Shown here: piece after piece, positions 41,007-53,856 of the stretch
Position numbering within the stretch: position 1 is the first letter of the stretch
How the letters are laid out: every line of letters starts with the position of its first letter
DNA from: Alkalicoccus luteus
Lineage (GTDB): Bacteria > Bacillota > Bacilli > Bacillales > Salisediminibacteriaceae
DNA length: 64,000 nt
Assembly: GCF_012034335.1 (NCBI RefSeq)
Contig: NZ_JAATHJ010000003.1
Coordinates: 124,001 to 188,000, forward strand
Direction: 5' to 3'
Program-made: the position numbers and the translations under genes
Notes under the pieces: generated by a model
The model's input: the letters and a program-made list of their open reading frames with translations, nothing else
What the model was told of the DNA's origin: nothing
The model's database searches: none

Positions 41007-41909
41007 ATGAGCAGTCAGTGGATTTATCTGAATGACCGCCTCGTTAAAAAAGAAGAGGCTGTCGTTTCTGTGTTTGACCATGGATTTCTCTACGGAGACG
41101 GCGTTTTCGAAGGGATCCGTGCTTACAGCGGAAACATCTTTAAACTTGATGAGCACCTGGACCGGCTGTATGATTCGGCCCAGTCAATCATGATGACAAT
41201 TCCATACACGAAGGAGGAAATGTCCTCCATTATTGTCGATACAATCCGCCAGAATGAGCTCGACTCTGCTTATATCCGTGTTGTTGTCTCACGCGGTCCC
41301 GGCAACCTTGGGCTTGATCCTGCCAGCTGCAGCCGGCCTAATGTGATTATTATCGCTGAGGCACTCGCTCTTTTTCCGGAAGAACTATACCAGCGGGGCT
41401 TGAGAATGGGTTCTGTAGCGACCCGCCGCAACCGTCCCGATGTGTTGAGTCCGCAGGTGAAATCATTGAACTATCTGAATAATATTCTGGTGAAACTGGA
41501 AGCGAACCAGGCAGGAGTCGACGAAGCTTTGATGCTTAACGACGAAGGGTACGTTACGGAAGGCTCTGCCGATAACATTTTTATTGTCAAAAACGGACGC
41601 ATTATTACTCCTCCCGTTTATTTGGGTGCTTTAGAAGGAATTACCCGCAACGCTATTATAGATCTGGCAGATGAGCTCGGTTACAGCGTAGCGGAAACGC
41701 CATTTACACGACATGACGTATACACAGCTGACGAAGTGTTCTTAACTGGTACAGCTGTTGAAGTAATTGCAGTTATCGACGTCGATGGACGTAAAATCGC
41801 CGATGGACGGCCGGGTCACATTACAGGTCACCTGCTTTCGGAGTTTCGCAGAGTCACACACACTGACGGCGTGAAGTGTTACGCAAATCAGGCAGACGCA
41901 GTTTCCTGA
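41007..41909 (+). CDS. ilvE: Branched-chain amino acid aminotransferase
   Basis: A 300-residue fold-type IV PLP enzyme that makes or degrades Val, Leu and Ile by transamination. SVFDHGFLYGDGVFEGIRAY (about 22-41), VKSLNYLNNILVKLEA with the PLP Lys (SPQVKSLNY), EGSADNIFIVK and GALEGITRNAI are visible. AAAGGAG ends directly before a GTG at 40998; the ATG at 41007 is 9 bases away and preferred. It lies before the T-box, so its own promoter controls it without that switch. It could serve both the synthetic operon downstream and the leucine breakdown operon at 5-12.5 kb. Confidence 0.93.
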   Translation: MSSQWIYLNDRLVKKEEAVVSVFDHGFLYGDGVFEGIRAYSGNIFKLDEHLDRLYDSAQSIMMTIPYTKEEMSSIIVDTIRQNELDSAYIRVVVSRGPGNLGLDPASCSRPNVIIIAEALALFPEELYQRGLRMGSVATRRNRPDVLSPQVKSLNYLNNILVKLEANQAGVDEALMLNDEGYVTEGSADNIFIVKNGRIITPPVYLGALEGITRNAIIDLADELGYSVAETPFTRHDVYTADEVFLTGTAVEVIAVIDVDGRKIADGRPGHITGHLLSEFRRVTHTDGVKCYANQADAVS

Positions 41910-41929
41910 AAATCAAATACGTATAACTC

Positions 41930-42219
41930 GCTGATAGGAAAAAAGGCTGAAGATACGGCTGTCACAGAGATCCGGGGATGGTGGAAACCCGGAACAGCTC
42001 CTTTAGACGACATCATCCTGGAGTGCCCCGCTGAACGCTTAAAACGCTTATAGGCCGGGCCGGGTGCACGCACCCGTTATCAAATTTGGAGCACTTTTCT
42101 GCTCCGCAAGCCGGTATCTGCGAAGGTGCCGGGAATCCGGGTGGTACCGTGAAAGCAAAGCTTTTCTCCCCGCAGTCCGCTTCTCTATGAAGCGGCGCGT
42201 GTGGAGAAAAGCTTTTTTT
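41930..42219 (+). ncRNA. T-box leader of the ilv-leu operon
   Basis: A T-box riboswitch that senses uncharged tRNA. Seen: the AGAGA motif and apical loop of stem I (41966-41992), the candidate specifier region GACATCATCCTGGAGTG (about 42009-42025), a stem III-like CCGG...CCGG block, the T-box core TGGTACC (42142-42148), and the terminator AAAGCTTTTCTCC / GGAGAAAAGCTTT (42157-42169 / 42203-42215) with a T run to 42219. By spacing to the conserved TCCTGGAG the specifier looks like ATC (isoleucine), uncertain. The leader starts only about 20 bases after the ilvE stop, with no clear promoter in between. Confidence 0.9.
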
Positions 42220-42246
42220 ATTTATTCTGACTGGGAGGTTATAAAC

Positions 42247-43968
42247 ATGAAAGTCGAAACGAAAGCAGATGCACGACCGGCAGTTAAAACCGGTGCCGAC
42301 GTTCTCATAGAGTCACTGGTGAATCAGGAAGTCGACACGATCTTCGGCTATCCGGGCGGTGCAGTACTCCCTATTTACGATGCCTTGTACCGTTCAGACG
42401 CAGAGTTTCAGCATATCCTCACCCGGCACGAGCAAGGCGCCATTCATGCTGCGGAAGGTTACGCTCGAGTCACTCGCCGGCCGGGTGTTGTACTCGCAAC
42501 ATCAGGTCCTGGCGCTACGAACCTTGTAACCGGAATTGCCGATGCGATGATGGACTCTCTTCCATTAGTCGTTCTGACCGGGCAGGTTGCGACGACAGTA
42601 ACCGGAACTGACGCCTTTCAGGAAGCAGATATCATGGGCATCACGACACCGATTACGAAACACAACTATCAAGTCCAGTCGGCTTACGAGATCCCAAGAA
42701 TCATTAAAGAAGCGTTTCACATTGCTTCAACCGGCAGACCGGGTCCGGTCGTCGTGGATATTCCGAAAGACATCTCGGCTAACCCTTGTTTTGACACAGA
42801 TGAAGCACCATTTCATCTGCCGGGTTACCAGCCGACGATTAATCCGAATCCGCTGCAGATTAAAAAGCTGTGCGATGCTGTACAAAAAGCGAAAAAGCCT
42901 TTAATCCTGACCGGAGCCGGTGTCCTGCACGGTGGAGGATCTGATGTACTGCAGGATATTGCGGAAGCCTTTCAAATTCCGGTCACCTCTACCCTGCTAG
43001 GTCTCGGTGCATTCCCTGGCGATCATGAACTTTTTCTTGGTATGGCCGGCATGCACGGCACATATACATCTAATATGGCCATCACGGAATGTGACCTTCT
43101 CATTAATGTCGGTGCCCGCTTCGATGACAGGCTGACCGGAAATCTCGAGCATTTTGCAAAAAATGCCGTCGTCGCTCATATCGACATCGATCCGGCTGAA
43201 ATCGGCAAAAATGTTCATACGCACATTCCGATTGTGTCTGACGCTGGTGCTGCTCTTAAAGAATGGAAGCGTCAAATGAAAGAGGGTCCTGATGCACACG
43301 AGTCTTGGCTTGCCGAACTTCACGAAAGCATAAAGGAGAATCCGCTCTGGTTCAACAATCCGCCGGAAGGCATGGTTGCTCAATGGGCTGTTAAACATAT
43401 TTACGAAGCAACCGACGGCGATGCGATCGTCACGACGGATGTCGGTCAGCACCAAATGTGGGCGGCTCAGTATTTTCAATTTAAACGCCCTGACCGCTGG
43501 GTAACATCAGGCGGACTCGGTACGATGGGTTTTGGCTTTCCGGCTGCGATCGGCTGTCAGCTTGCCAAACCCGATGAGAAAGTAATTGCGCTAGTCGGCG
43601 ACGGCGGATTTCAGATGACACTTCAGGAACTAAGCGTACTGCAGGAGCGAAACCTGCCGGTAAAAATAGTGATTCTGAACAATCAGGCGCTTGGCATGGT
43701 CCGTCAGTGGCAGGAGGAATTTTATGAAGAGCGCTATTCCGAATCACTCGTCGCCTGCCAGCCGGATTTTGTTAAGCTCGCGGAAGCTTACAGCATCCGG
43801 GGCGTCAAATTAGAAACACGGGAAGAATTTGAATCGAGCATCAAAGGTCTTTTAGAGAGCGATGAGCCGGTGCTGATCGACGCCCGGGTGATCCAGCAGG
43901 AGAACGTCTTCCCTATGGTGCCGCCAGGCAGAGGAATCAATGACATGGTAGGAGTGAAACCGAGATGA
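42247..43968 (+). CDS. ilvB: Acetolactate synthase large subunit
   Basis: A 573-residue thiamine-diphosphate enzyme, first committed step of branched-chain amino acid synthesis. [14 protein letters not shown] (about 34-47) and the catalytic Glu in [17 protein letters not shown] (about 58-74) mark the N-terminal domain; the [15 protein letters not shown] and [12 protein letters not shown] segments mark the cofactor domain. GGGAGG precedes the ATG at 42247; an open frame upstream (from 42064) is only the T-box read as protein. It overlaps ilvH by four bases. Confidence 0.95.
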   Translation: MKVETKADARPAVKTGADVLIESLVNQEVDTIFGYPGGAVLPIYDALYRSDAEFQHILTRHEQGAIHAAEGYARVTRRPGVVLATSGPGATNLVTGIADAMMDSLPLVVLTGQVATTVTGTDAFQEADIMGITTPITKHNYQVQSAYEIPRIIKEAFHIASTGRPGPVVVDIPKDISANPCFDTDEAPFHLPGYQPTINPNPLQIKKLCDAVQKAKKPLILTGAGVLHGGGSDVLQDIAEAFQIPVTSTLLGLGAFPGDHELFLGMAGMHGTYTSNMAITECDLLINVGARFDDRLTGNLEHFAKNAVVAHIDIDPAEIGKNVHTHIPIVSDAGAALKEWKRQMKEGPDAHESWLAELHESIKENPLWFNNPPEGMVAQWAVKHIYEATDGDAIVTTDVGQHQMWAAQYFQFKRPDRWVTSGGLGTMGFGFPAAIGCQLAKPDEKVIALVGDGGFQMTLQELSVLQERNLPVKIVILNNQALGMVRQWQEEFYEERYSESLVACQPDFVKLAEAYSIRGVKLETREEFESSIKGLLESDEPVLIDARVIQQENVFPMVPPGRGINDMVGVKPR

Positions 43969-44486
43969 AACGAATCGTAACGCTAGTCGTTCAAAACCGA
44001 AGCGGCGTTCTGAACCGGGTCACCGGCCTCATGCACAAACGGCAGTTTAATATCGAGAGTATATCTGTCGGCCGGACGGAGCAGGACGGCATCTCGAAAA
44101 TGACATTTGTTGTGGATGTGGAAGATCATCGCAAGCTGGAACAGCTGACAAAACAGCTTCATAAACAAATTGATGTATTAAAAGTTACGGATCTATCTGA
44201 AAAAGCGATCGTAGCAAGAGAACTGGCAATGATTAAAATCGTGAGCAATGCGTCTGTCAGAAGTGAAGTGCAAAGTATTATCGAGCCTTTCCGGGCTGAT
44301 GTCATTGACATCAGCAGAGACAGTCTGTCGGTGCAGGTTACCGGTAAACCGGAAAAGATCGAAGCACTGATCGATCTGCTGAGGCCATACGGGATTAAAG
44401 ATATCGCACGTACTGGTCTCACAGCTTTCTCCCGCGGCCAGCAGCCGCAGGCGTCAGAGCTGACGCAGTTTTCACTTTTAAAATAA
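43965..44486 (+). CDS. ilvH: Acetolactate synthase small (regulatory) subunit
   Basis: A 173-residue regulatory subunit with an N-terminal ACT domain ([32 protein letters not shown], residues 4-35) that binds valine for feedback control, and the usual C-terminal domain (about 80-160). Its start overlaps the ilvB stop (ATGA), giving balanced synthesis of the two subunits. Confidence 0.95.
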   Translation: MKRIVTLVVQNRSGVLNRVTGLMHKRQFNIESISVGRTEQDGISKMTFVVDVEDHRKLEQLTKQLHKQIDVLKVTDLSEKAIVARELAMIKIVSNASVRSEVQSIIEPFRADVIDISRDSLSVQVTGKPEKIEALIDLLRPYGIKDIARTGLTAFSRGQQPQASELTQFSLLK

Positions 44487-44508
44487 TTTAACTTTATGGA
44501 GAGGATGA

Positions 44509-47077
<2,569 letters not shown>

Positions 47078-47121
47078 GCCCCCTCTTCCCCGCTGCCTGC
47101 TTACTAAATAAGGAGGAATTC

Positions 47122-48231
47122 ATGATGAAAAAGCATATCGTTGTACTGCCTGGTGACGGGATCGGTACAGAAGTCAGTGAGGCAGCGAAGAAAGTGCTGG
47201 AAGCAGCAGCCGAAGAATTTGACCACACGTTCACGTTTGAAGAGCAAGCTATCGGAGGTACAGCCATTGACCGTTACGGTTCCCCGCTTCCGGATGAAAC
47301 GGTAGCTGCCTGCAAGAATGCAGATGCCGTCCTTCTCGGAGCAGTAGGCGGACCTAAATGGGATCAGAACCCCTCCCATCTGCGGCCGGAGAAAGGCCTG
47401 CTGGGAATTCGAAAGGAATTGAACCTTTTTGCAAACCTGAGACCTGTTCAAGGCTTTTCCAATTTACTGCACGCTTCTCCTCTTAAACGGGAAGTTGTCG
47501 AGAACAGCGATCTGCTGATCGTCAGAGAGCTGACGGGCGGCCTGTACTTCGGCACACCCAGCGAACGCAGGGATGGCGGCAACTCCGTCGTCGATACGCT
47601 TGCTTACAGCAGGCATGAGATCGAACGAATTGTTAAGCGGGCGTTCGAAGCTGCCTCTGTCCGACGCAAGCATGTGACATCCGTTGATAAAGCTAACGTA
47701 TTGGAATCCAGTAAACTGTGGCGTGAAATTGTCGAAGAAGTCAGCAAAGACTATCCGGAAGTAACTGTTGAGCATATGCTTGTAGATGCTGCTGCTATGA
47801 AGCTGATCACGAGCCCTTCCCAGTTTGACGTGATCGTAACGGAAAACATGTTTGGAGACATCCTTTCTGATGAAGCTTCAGTTCTGACAGGATCGTTGGG
47901 CATGCTTCCTTCCGCCAGTTTGAACGACAGCGGATTCGGTCTTTATGAACCGGTACACGGATCCGCGCCGGATATCGCCGGAGAAGGCAAAGCAAATCCA
48001 CTCGCTGCTATTTTGTCCGCTGCCATGATGCTGAAGCACTCATTTGGCATGAATGAAGAAGCTCAGCGAATCGAGTCAGCAGTCTCAGAAGCACTGGAGC
48101 AAGGCTACCATACCGCTGATCTGGATCTGCCCGGCGGCCAGCAAGTGAACACAGAGCGGATGACCGAAACGGTGATCGATCTGTTGAAAGCTAATACGAC
48201 AACGAGCAGCATCATGAGCTGCTACATTTAA
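47122..48231 (+). CDS. leuB: 3-isopropylmalate dehydrogenase
   Basis: A 369-residue NAD-dependent dehydrogenase. [12 protein letters not shown] is at residues 6-17, [11 protein letters not shown] near 74-84, and the Mg-binding block [26 protein letters not shown] near 239-264. AGGAGG is 5 bases before the first ATG and 8 before a second ATG at 47125, so either may start. A 44-base gap separates it from leuA. Confidence 0.95.
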   Translation: MMKKHIVVLPGDGIGTEVSEAAKKVLEAAAEEFDHTFTFEEQAIGGTAIDRYGSPLPDETVAACKNADAVLLGAVGGPKWDQNPSHLRPEKGLLGIRKELNLFANLRPVQGFSNLLHASPLKREVVENSDLLIVRELTGGLYFGTPSERRDGGNSVVDTLAYSRHEIERIVKRAFEAASVRRKHVTSVDKANVLESSKLWREIVEEVSKDYPEVTVEHMLVDAAAMKLITSPSQFDVIVTENMFGDILSDEASVLTGSLGMLPSASLNDSGFGLYEPVHGSAPDIAGEGKANPLAAILSAAMMLKHSFGMNEEAQRIESAVSEALEQGYHTADLDLPGGQQVNTERMTETVIDLLKANTTTSSIMSCYI

Positions 48232-48256
48232 TTATATTCAGGAAGGTGAAGAGAAA

Positions 48257-49669
48257 ATGCAGCCAAAAACGATTGTAGAGAAAATATGGGAGAAACATGT
48301 GATTCATCAGGAGACCGACAAGCCCGATCTTCTGTATATTGATCTTCATCTGGTGCATGAAGTAACTTCACCGCAGGCCTTTGAAGGGCTGCGAATGAAA
48401 AACAGACGTGTCCGCCGGCCAGACAAAACATTTGCGACGATGGATCATAACGTTCCGACAATCGCGAGACACTTTATCAGCGACCCTGTATCCAGAAAAC
48501 AGATGGAAACGTTATATGATAACTGCCAGGAATTTGGTGTGGAACTTGCTGACATCAATCATCCGGATCAAGGTATTGTGCACGTGATTGGTCCGGAGCT
48601 TGGCCTGACGCAGCCAGGGAAAACGATCGTCTGCGGCGACAGCCACACGTCCACTCACGGTGCATTTGGAGCACTTGCTTTCGGGATAGGAACGAGTGAA
48701 GTGGAACATGTTCTTGCGACTCAGTCCATCTGGCAGGCAAAACCAAAGACGATGAATGTCAAAGTAAACGGCAGGCTCTCCCCTTCCGTTACCGCAAAGG
48801 ACTTAATTCTCGCTATTATCGGCAAGTTTGGAGTCCGGTTCGGAACCGGCCATGTTATCGAATATACCGGTGAAGCCGTTCGCGCACTTTCTATGGAAGA
48901 ACGGATGACAATCTGCAACATGTCCATTGAAGCTGGTGCCCGAGCAGGCCTGATCAGTCCTGACGATACGACAGTAGACTACCTGCGCGGCAGACGTAAT
49001 GTACCAGAAGGAGATGCATTTGAAGAGGCTGCAGCTGAATGGAAAGCGCTGGCCACTGACGAAGGTGCTTCCTACGATGCAGTCGTTGAAATTAACGCAG
49101 ATGAAGTAGAGCCTCAGGTAACATGGGGAATTAACCCTGGTATGTGTCTTCCGGTCAGCGGATCTGTGCCACACCCTGAAGCAGCGGAAAGCCCAGCTGA
49201 TCGCGAAGAAATTGAACGTGCCTTAACCTATATGGGTCTGGAGGCAGGCCAGCCTATATCTTCTGTACCGATCCAGCACGTGTTTATCGGCTCCTGCACG
49301 AACTCCCGCCTCAGCGACCTGCGACGTGCCTCTGAAGTGATTCAAGGACGTAAAGTTCATCCGGACGTCCGGGCACTGGTTGTACCTGGCTCACAGACTG
49401 TGAAGCAGGCTGCTGAAGCAGAAGGCATTGACAAAGTGTTTATCGAAGCCGGCTTCGAGTGGCGGGAAGCAGGCTGCAGCATGTGCCTTGCCATGAACGA
49501 TGATGTCGTCCCGTCTGGTGAGCGATGCGCCTCCACCTCCAATCGCAACTTTGAAGGGCGTCAGGGCAATGGCGCACGAACACATCTGGTAGCACCGGAA
49601 ATGGCTGCTGCTGCTGCAATTGAAGGCAGATTTGTTGATGTACGCAGCTATTTTACTAGCCCGGTATAA
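48257..49669 (+). CDS. leuC: 3-isopropylmalate dehydratase large subunit
   Basis: A 470-residue aconitase-family subunit with a 4Fe-4S cluster. The three cluster cysteines are in IGSCTNSR (about 346) and [10 protein letters not shown] (about 406-415). [23 protein letters not shown] is also typical. It forms the dehydratase with LeuD. GGAAGGTGAAGAGAAA precedes the ATG. Confidence 0.95.
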   Translation: MQPKTIVEKIWEKHVIHQETDKPDLLYIDLHLVHEVTSPQAFEGLRMKNRRVRRPDKTFATMDHNVPTIARHFISDPVSRKQMETLYDNCQEFGVELADINHPDQGIVHVIGPELGLTQPGKTIVCGDSHTSTHGAFGALAFGIGTSEVEHVLATQSIWQAKPKTMNVKVNGRLSPSVTAKDLILAIIGKFGVRFGTGHVIEYTGEAVRALSMEERMTICNMSIEAGARAGLISPDDTTVDYLRGRRNVPEGDAFEEAAAEWKALATDEGASYDAVVEINADEVEPQVTWGINPGMCLPVSGSVPHPEAAESPADREEIERALTYMGLEAGQPISSVPIQHVFIGSCTNSRLSDLRRASEVIQGRKVHPDVRALVVPGSQTVKQAAEAEGIDKVFIEAGFEWREAGCSMCLAMNDDVVPSGERCASTSNRNFEGRQGNGARTHLVAPEMAAAAAIEGRFVDVRSYFTSPV

Positions 49670-49692
49670 CGGGACGTTAAAGGAGTGTCACG

Positions 49693-50277
49693 ATGGAACC
49701 AATAAGAAAGCATGAGGGTGTCGTTTACCCGCTTAACCGCTCCAATATCGACACCGATCAGATTATTCCAAAACAGTTTTTAAAACGGATTGAACGGCAG
49801 GGATTTGGCCAGTTTCTTTTCTACAACTGGCGCTTCGATGACGATGATCAGCCTCGCATGGACTTTTCCTTAAACCAGGACCGGTTTAAAGATGCTACCA
49901 TCCTCGTAGCAGGAGAAAACTTCGGGTGCGGCTCTTCCAGAGAACATGCTCCCTGGGCGCTTCAGGACTACGGATTCATTGTCATCATAGCTCCAAGCTT
50001 TGCTGATATTTTCTACAGCAACTGCTCTAAAAATGGCATTTTACCCATCCAGCTGACAGAAGCTGAAGTCCAGCAACTGATTCAGAAGGCTGAAACTCCC
50101 GGGTACAGCCTGACCGCTGATTTGGAAAACCAGAAAGTGACAGACTCAGAAGGGTTTGAAGCTTCGTTCACCATTACTCCTTATATGCGGGAAATGCTGT
50201 TGAACGGCTGGGATGAAATTTCCGTAACCCTTACGCTTGAGGATAAAATATCAACCTATGAAGCATCACGAGGCTGA
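49693..50277 (+). CDS. leuD: 3-isopropylmalate dehydratase small subunit
   Basis: A 194-residue swivel-domain subunit. NIDTDQIIPKQFL (about 18-30) and GENFGCGSSREHAPWAL (about 74-90) hold the substrate-binding residues. It follows leuC after 23 bases, with AAAGGAG before the ATG, and ends the operon: a strong terminator is 22 bases downstream. Confidence 0.95.
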   Translation: MEPIRKHEGVVYPLNRSNIDTDQIIPKQFLKRIERQGFGQFLFYNWRFDDDDQPRMDFSLNQDRFKDATILVAGENFGCGSSREHAPWALQDYGFIVIIAPSFADIFYSNCSKNGILPIQLTEAEVQQLIQKAETPGYSLTADLENQKVTDSEGFEASFTITPYMREMLLNGWDEISVTLTLEDKISTYEASRG

Positions 50278-50298
50278 ATCGTGTATAAAAGCTGCTGA

Positions 50299-50332
50299 AG
50301 AGGTGTTCCGCATTAGCGGAGCACCTCTTTTT
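50299..50332 (+). terminator. Terminator of ilv-leu operon
   Basis: AGAGGTGTTCCGC pairs with GCGGAGCACCTCT (one G-U) around ATTA, followed by five T. Confidence 0.9.
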
Positions 50333-50427
50333 CATGCACATGTTACTGATTTTAAGATGCATAACTTACGTATCTGCGTTATAATGAAGTGTTGGATTTA
50401 CGCTCGTAGAAAGAAGGGAACAAAACC

Positions 50428-51960
50428 ATGACAGCTTCACGAAAAACGTTTGCAATTATTTCTCACCCGGATGCTGGTAAAACGACGCTGACCGAAAAAG
50501 TTCTGCTTTTGGGCGGCGGCATACGCAGCGCTGGTACTGTAAAAGGAAAGAAAACCGGAAAATACGCTACTTCTGACTGGATGGAGATCGAAAAACAGCG
50601 TGGAATCTCCGTTACCTCCAGCGTCATGCAGCTCGATTATGAAGGGACACAAATAAATATTCTTGATACACCAGGTCACCAGGACTTCAGTGAGGATACG
50701 TACAGAACACTTACTGCAGTAGACACCGCTGTAATGGTAATTGACAGCGTGAAAGGAATTGAAGCTCAGACACTGAAGCTTTTTAAGGTATGCCGTATGA
50801 GAGGCATCCCGATTTTAACGTTTATCAATAAGCTCGACCGCGAAGGAAAAGAGCCCCTCGATCTGCTTGAAGAAATCGAAGAAACGCTGGATATGGAGAC
50901 GTATCCGATGAATTGGCCAATTGGTACCGGAAAACGCCTGAAGGGTATTTACAGTTTATCCGCTGACAACGTCGAAGTATTTGATGAAAACGAGCGGCGA
51001 ATTTTACCGCTTTCAGAGGCTGACATGCTCGAGGACTATGAAAAAGAGACGCTGGAGGAGGAAACGATGCTGCTCCAGGAGGCTGGCAACGCTTTTTCTG
51101 CTGAAAAGGTCAAACGCGGTGAAATGACGCCTGTCTTTTTCGGCTCAGCCCTTGCCAACTTTGGCGTTCAGTCGTTTCTGGATCACTTTGTGGAGCTTGC
51201 TGCAGACCCACAGCCGCGTAAAGCTGAGGGAGAGTTTATTCAGCCTGATTCAGAACAATTTTCCGGATTTATCTTTAAAATCCAGGCTAACATGAATCCG
51301 AACCACCGCGATCGTATTGCTTTTTTACGCGTATGCTCCGGCTCGTTTGAACGCGGAATGGAAGTTAAACTGTCACGCTCCAACAAAAAAATGAAGCTGA
51401 ATCAGTCTCACTCCTTTTTTGCTTCAGACCGGGAGACCGTTGACAAAGCGATGCCGGGTGACATTGTCGGCCTTTATGACTCCGGTAATTTCCAGGTTGG
51501 TGACACGCTTTGCACCGGGCAGTCCCTTCAGTATGAAGAAATGCCGCAGTTTCCGCCTGAAAAATTCGCAAAAGTAACTGCCAAAAATGCACTTAAGCAC
51601 AAGCAGTATCATAAAGGCATGGAACAGCTCGTACAGGAAGGTACAATTCAGCTCTATAAAACGCCTTACTTCGAAGACTATATTATCGGAGCTGTCGGAG
51701 AACTGCAGTTCCAGGTGTTTGAATACCGTATGAAAAACGAATACAACGTCGACATCGAATTTCATCACATGACACATGAACTGGCCCGCTGGGTCGTTAA
51801 AGGAGAAATTGGTGACAACATGACAGACAGCCGTAAAATGCTCGTCGAGGATCAGCAGAAACGTCCGGTTCTTCTGTTTGAGAACGACTTTGCTCTGCGC
51901 TGGTTTCAGGACAAACACCCTGACGTCACGCTTGCAACAGGCTGGGAAGTTATGGAATAG
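50428..51960 (+). CDS. prfC: Peptide chain release factor 3
   Basis: A 510-residue translational GTPase that recycles RF1/RF2 from the ribosome. G1 [11 protein letters not shown] (residues 11-21), G2 region with RGISVTSS, G3 DTPGHQDF (about 77-84), and G4 NKLD (about 131-134) are all present, then EF-G-like domains II and III; length is right for RF3 and too short for EF-G. RF3 is absent from B. subtilis itself but is found in several Bacillaceae. GAAGGGAACAAAACC precedes the ATG. Confidence 0.93.
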   Translation: MTASRKTFAIISHPDAGKTTLTEKVLLLGGGIRSAGTVKGKKTGKYATSDWMEIEKQRGISVTSSVMQLDYEGTQINILDTPGHQDFSEDTYRTLTAVDTAVMVIDSVKGIEAQTLKLFKVCRMRGIPILTFINKLDREGKEPLDLLEEIEETLDMETYPMNWPIGTGKRLKGIYSLSADNVEVFDENERRILPLSEADMLEDYEKETLEEETMLLQEAGNAFSAEKVKRGEMTPVFFGSALANFGVQSFLDHFVELAADPQPRKAEGEFIQPDSEQFSGFIFKIQANMNPNHRDRIAFLRVCSGSFERGMEVKLSRSNKKMKLNQSHSFFASDRETVDKAMPGDIVGLYDSGNFQVGDTLCTGQSLQYEEMPQFPPEKFAKVTAKNALKHKQYHKGMEQLVQEGTIQLYKTPYFEDYIIGAVGELQFQVFEYRMKNEYNVDIEFHHMTHELARWVVKGEIGDNMTDSRKMLVEDQQKRPVLLFENDFALRWFQDKHPDVTLATGWEVME

Positions 51961-52009
51961 GCGTCACAAGCCTCTTCCAGGCTGGTTCGAAGTAAGATCC
52001 TTTTTGCTA

Positions 52010-52038
52010 CAAGCTCCGCTGTGCGGGGCTTGTTTTTT
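52010..52038 (+). terminator. Terminator of prfC
   Basis: CAAGCTCCGC (52010-52019) pairs with GCGGGGCTTG (52023-52032, one G-U), followed by TTTTTT. Confidence 0.85.
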
Positions 52039-52068
52039 GCTTGTACTTCCCCTTTTTTATTGATTTTG

Positions 52069-52105
52069 AAAACAAAAAAACAACCCGCATCTATTTGGAT
52101 ACAGG
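52069..52105 (-). terminator. Terminator of the small zinc-finger gene
   Basis: Read leftward, CCTGTATC pairs with GATGCGGG (two G-U pairs) around CAAATA, then TTGTTTTTTTGTTTT. The stem includes the stop codon region of the 47-residue gene. Confidence 0.6.
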
Positions 52106-52234
52106 CTGAGCACGTTGAATCGTATACTTTTTCTTTCCGACACCGCTGCAATCTTTGCACGTCACAATTCTCGTCACCAGCCAGAGCTTCTGCTTCGTTT
52201 GCCCCTTTCCCTTACATTCCCGGCAAATATACAT
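52091..52234 (-). CDS. 47-residue DnaJ-type zinc-finger protein
   Basis: A 47-residue protein with two CxxCxGxG motifs: CRECKGKG (residues 4-11) and CKDCSGVG (26-33), separated by LWLVTRIVT. This is one zinc site of the DnaJ central domain, free-standing. It starts MYICRECKG and ends RAQPVSK. AGGTGG lies 5 bases before the ATG and a hairpin terminator overlaps the end, which supports a real gene. No J domain is present. It is convergent with prfC; function unknown. Confidence 0.7.
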   Translation of the reverse strand: MYICRECKGKGQTKQKLWLVTRIVTCKDCSGVGKKKYTIQRAQPVSK

Positions 52235-52357
52235 AATTGCCACCTGTATCCCTCCTCTGCTTACCATTCATTGTACGATATTTATCTGAATATTTCTACA
52301 AATCAGCCTGAGTTTTTCCGTCGATTATCTGACAATTTAGCTAGCACTGCTATTCTC

Positions 52358-52382
52358 GTTTTGGTATCCAATTGAAGGGAAT
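52358..52382 (+). promoter_or_regulatory. Candidate sigma-B promoter of the DUF1538 operon
   Basis: GTTTTG (52358-52363), 13-base spacer, GGGAAT (52377-52382), close to the general-stress consensus GTTTAA-N12-15-GGGTAT. The start would give a 5' leader of about 45 bases. Confidence 0.4.
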
Positions 52383-52435
52383 AGAAAATTATAGAGGATT
52401 TTACAACAAAAAATTCAAGGAGAGAAGTAACTAAT

Positions 52436-53128
52436 GTGCAGGACGTTTATGAACAATTTAAAGAAGTAATCATGGCCATCCTTCCTCTCGCTGCCGTTAT
52501 TATTATTTTGCAATTTACGATAATCGGGCTTCCTCCCGAATTGTTTTTCAGATTCATTGCCGGAGTCGTCATGGTCGGGCTTGGCTTGTTTCTTTTTCTA
52601 GTGGGCGTACATATCGGACTGCTGCCTATTGGTGAAATGATCGGGTCGGCCCTGCCAAAAACGAATAAGATCTGGCTGATTCTCCTTACCGGATTTGTTC
52701 TCGGTGTCGTGGTAACCATTGCAGAACCGGATGTGAGAGTTCTTTCCTCACAGGTTGACGATGTTTCAGGAGGAGAGATTGCCAATTTAACGCTCGTTTA
52801 TTCCGTAGCATTAGGGATCGGATTTTTCGTTATGATGGCCATGGCGAGAACCGTATTTAACATTCCGTTAAAATATCTACTCGTAGGCGGCTATACAGCA
52901 GTTGGTATTTTAGCTCTTTTTACTCCCCCTTCTTTCCTGCCGATTTCTTTTGATGCCGGCGGAGTTACAACCGGACCAATGACTGTGCCGTTTATTCTGG
53001 CGCTAGGTGTTGGAGTTGCATCCGTTCTTCGCGGAAAATCCTCATCGAGTGAAGGCTTTGGTCTTGTTGCTCTCGCCTCCATCGGGCCTATTTTAGCCGT
53101 GATGATTTTGGGGGTGATTTACGGATGA
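52436..53128 (+). CDS. DUF1538 membrane protein, UmpA-like
   Basis: A 230-residue protein with about six membrane segments. Family blocks: LPIGEMIGSALPK (about 63-75), VVTIAEPDVRVLSSQVDDVSGG (about 90-111), FDAGGVTTGPMTVPFILALGVG (about 173-194). A pair of DUF1538 proteins from a moderately halophilic Halomonas has been reported to act as a sodium(lithium,potassium)/proton antiporter (UmpAB), from memory. It starts with GTG (52436); the AAGGAG is somewhat far (13 bases). It overlaps the second DUF1538 gene by four bases. Confidence 0.8.
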   Translation: MQDVYEQFKEVIMAILPLAAVIIILQFTIIGLPPELFFRFIAGVVMVGLGLFLFLVGVHIGLLPIGEMIGSALPKTNKIWLILLTGFVLGVVVTIAEPDVRVLSSQVDDVSGGEIANLTLVYSVALGIGFFVMMAMARTVFNIPLKYLLVGGYTAVGILALFTPPSFLPISFDAGGVTTGPMTVPFILALGVGVASVLRGKSSSSEGFGLVALASIGPILAVMILGVIYG

Positions 53129-53856
53129 TCGGTATTTTATTTGAGGACATTGGCCACGTTATTTATGAAGTCGCTTTTGCCGTCATTCCACTGCTCATCT
53201 TTTTTATTGTTTTTCAGTTCTTCTTTTTGAAGCTTGATAAAAAACGAATTCGGGATATATTAGTCGGGCTTGTGTTAACATTTGTCGAACTTGTCCTTTT
53301 TCTTCAAGGAGTGGAAGTTGGATTTTTCCCAGCGGGTGAAGCTATCGGAGAAATTTTAGGCGAGCGGGAGAATACACTGTTCTTACTACCTGCTTTAGGC
53401 TTTTTATTTGGTCTTGTAGCAACATTTGCAGAACCGGCTATCCGTATTTTAAACTATGAAGTGGAAAAAGTAACAGCAGGCTCGATTTCAAAAAATGTAA
53501 TGCTCATTACGCTATCAATCGGGGTCGGTGTCTCAATCGCTCTCGCTATGTTTCGTATTGTTATCGGTTTTCCGCTCTGGTATTTGATTCTTCCAGGGTA
53601 TCTGCTTGCTTTTGCACTCGTCTTCATATCCAGCGACCGCTTTATTTCGATCGCTTTTGATGCTGGCGGTGTGGCAACCGGCCCGATGACTGTGACATTT
53701 ATTATGGCGATTGCAGTTGGAGTTGCAAGCGTCACAGAAGGCCGTGATCCGCTGATGGACGGCTTTGGAATGATTGCGCTTGTCGCCTTAACACCTATTT
53801 TGGCAGTGCTTATCCTCGGACTGCTGTTTAAATGGAAGGAGAATAGCAGCTCATGA
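53125..53856 (+). CDS. DUF1538 membrane protein, UmpB-like
   Basis: A 243-residue paralogue of the gene before it, with the same blocks: FFPAGEAIGEILG (about 69-81), VATFAEPAIRILNYEVEKVTAGS (about 93-115), FDAGGVATGPMTVTFIMAIAVGVAS (about 178-202). The two probably form a heterodimer whose AEP and DAGG-TGPMTV motifs come together. It overlaps both neighbours by four bases. Confidence 0.8.
   Translation: MIGILFEDIGHVIYEVAFAVIPLLIFFIVFQFFFLKLDKKRIRDILVGLVLTFVELVLFLQGVEVGFFPAGEAIGEILGERENTLFLLPALGFLFGLVATFAEPAIRILNYEVEKVTAGSISKNVMLITLSIGVGVSIALAMFRIVIGFPLWYLILPGYLLAFALVFISSDRFISIAFDAGGVATGPMTVTFIMAIAVGVASVTEGRDPLMDGFGMIALVALTPILAVLILGLLFKWKENSSS

Noticed and set aside
42064-42246. N-terminal extension of IlvB by 61 residues
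   Set aside because: This stretch is the T-box and its terminator; the ATG at 42247 has its own ribosome site and matches the family start.
51906-52160. 84-residue leftward frame over the prfC end
   Set aside because: It overlaps the prfC terminator and reads the zinc-finger gene in the wrong frame; the 47-residue frame has the conserved motifs and ribosome site.
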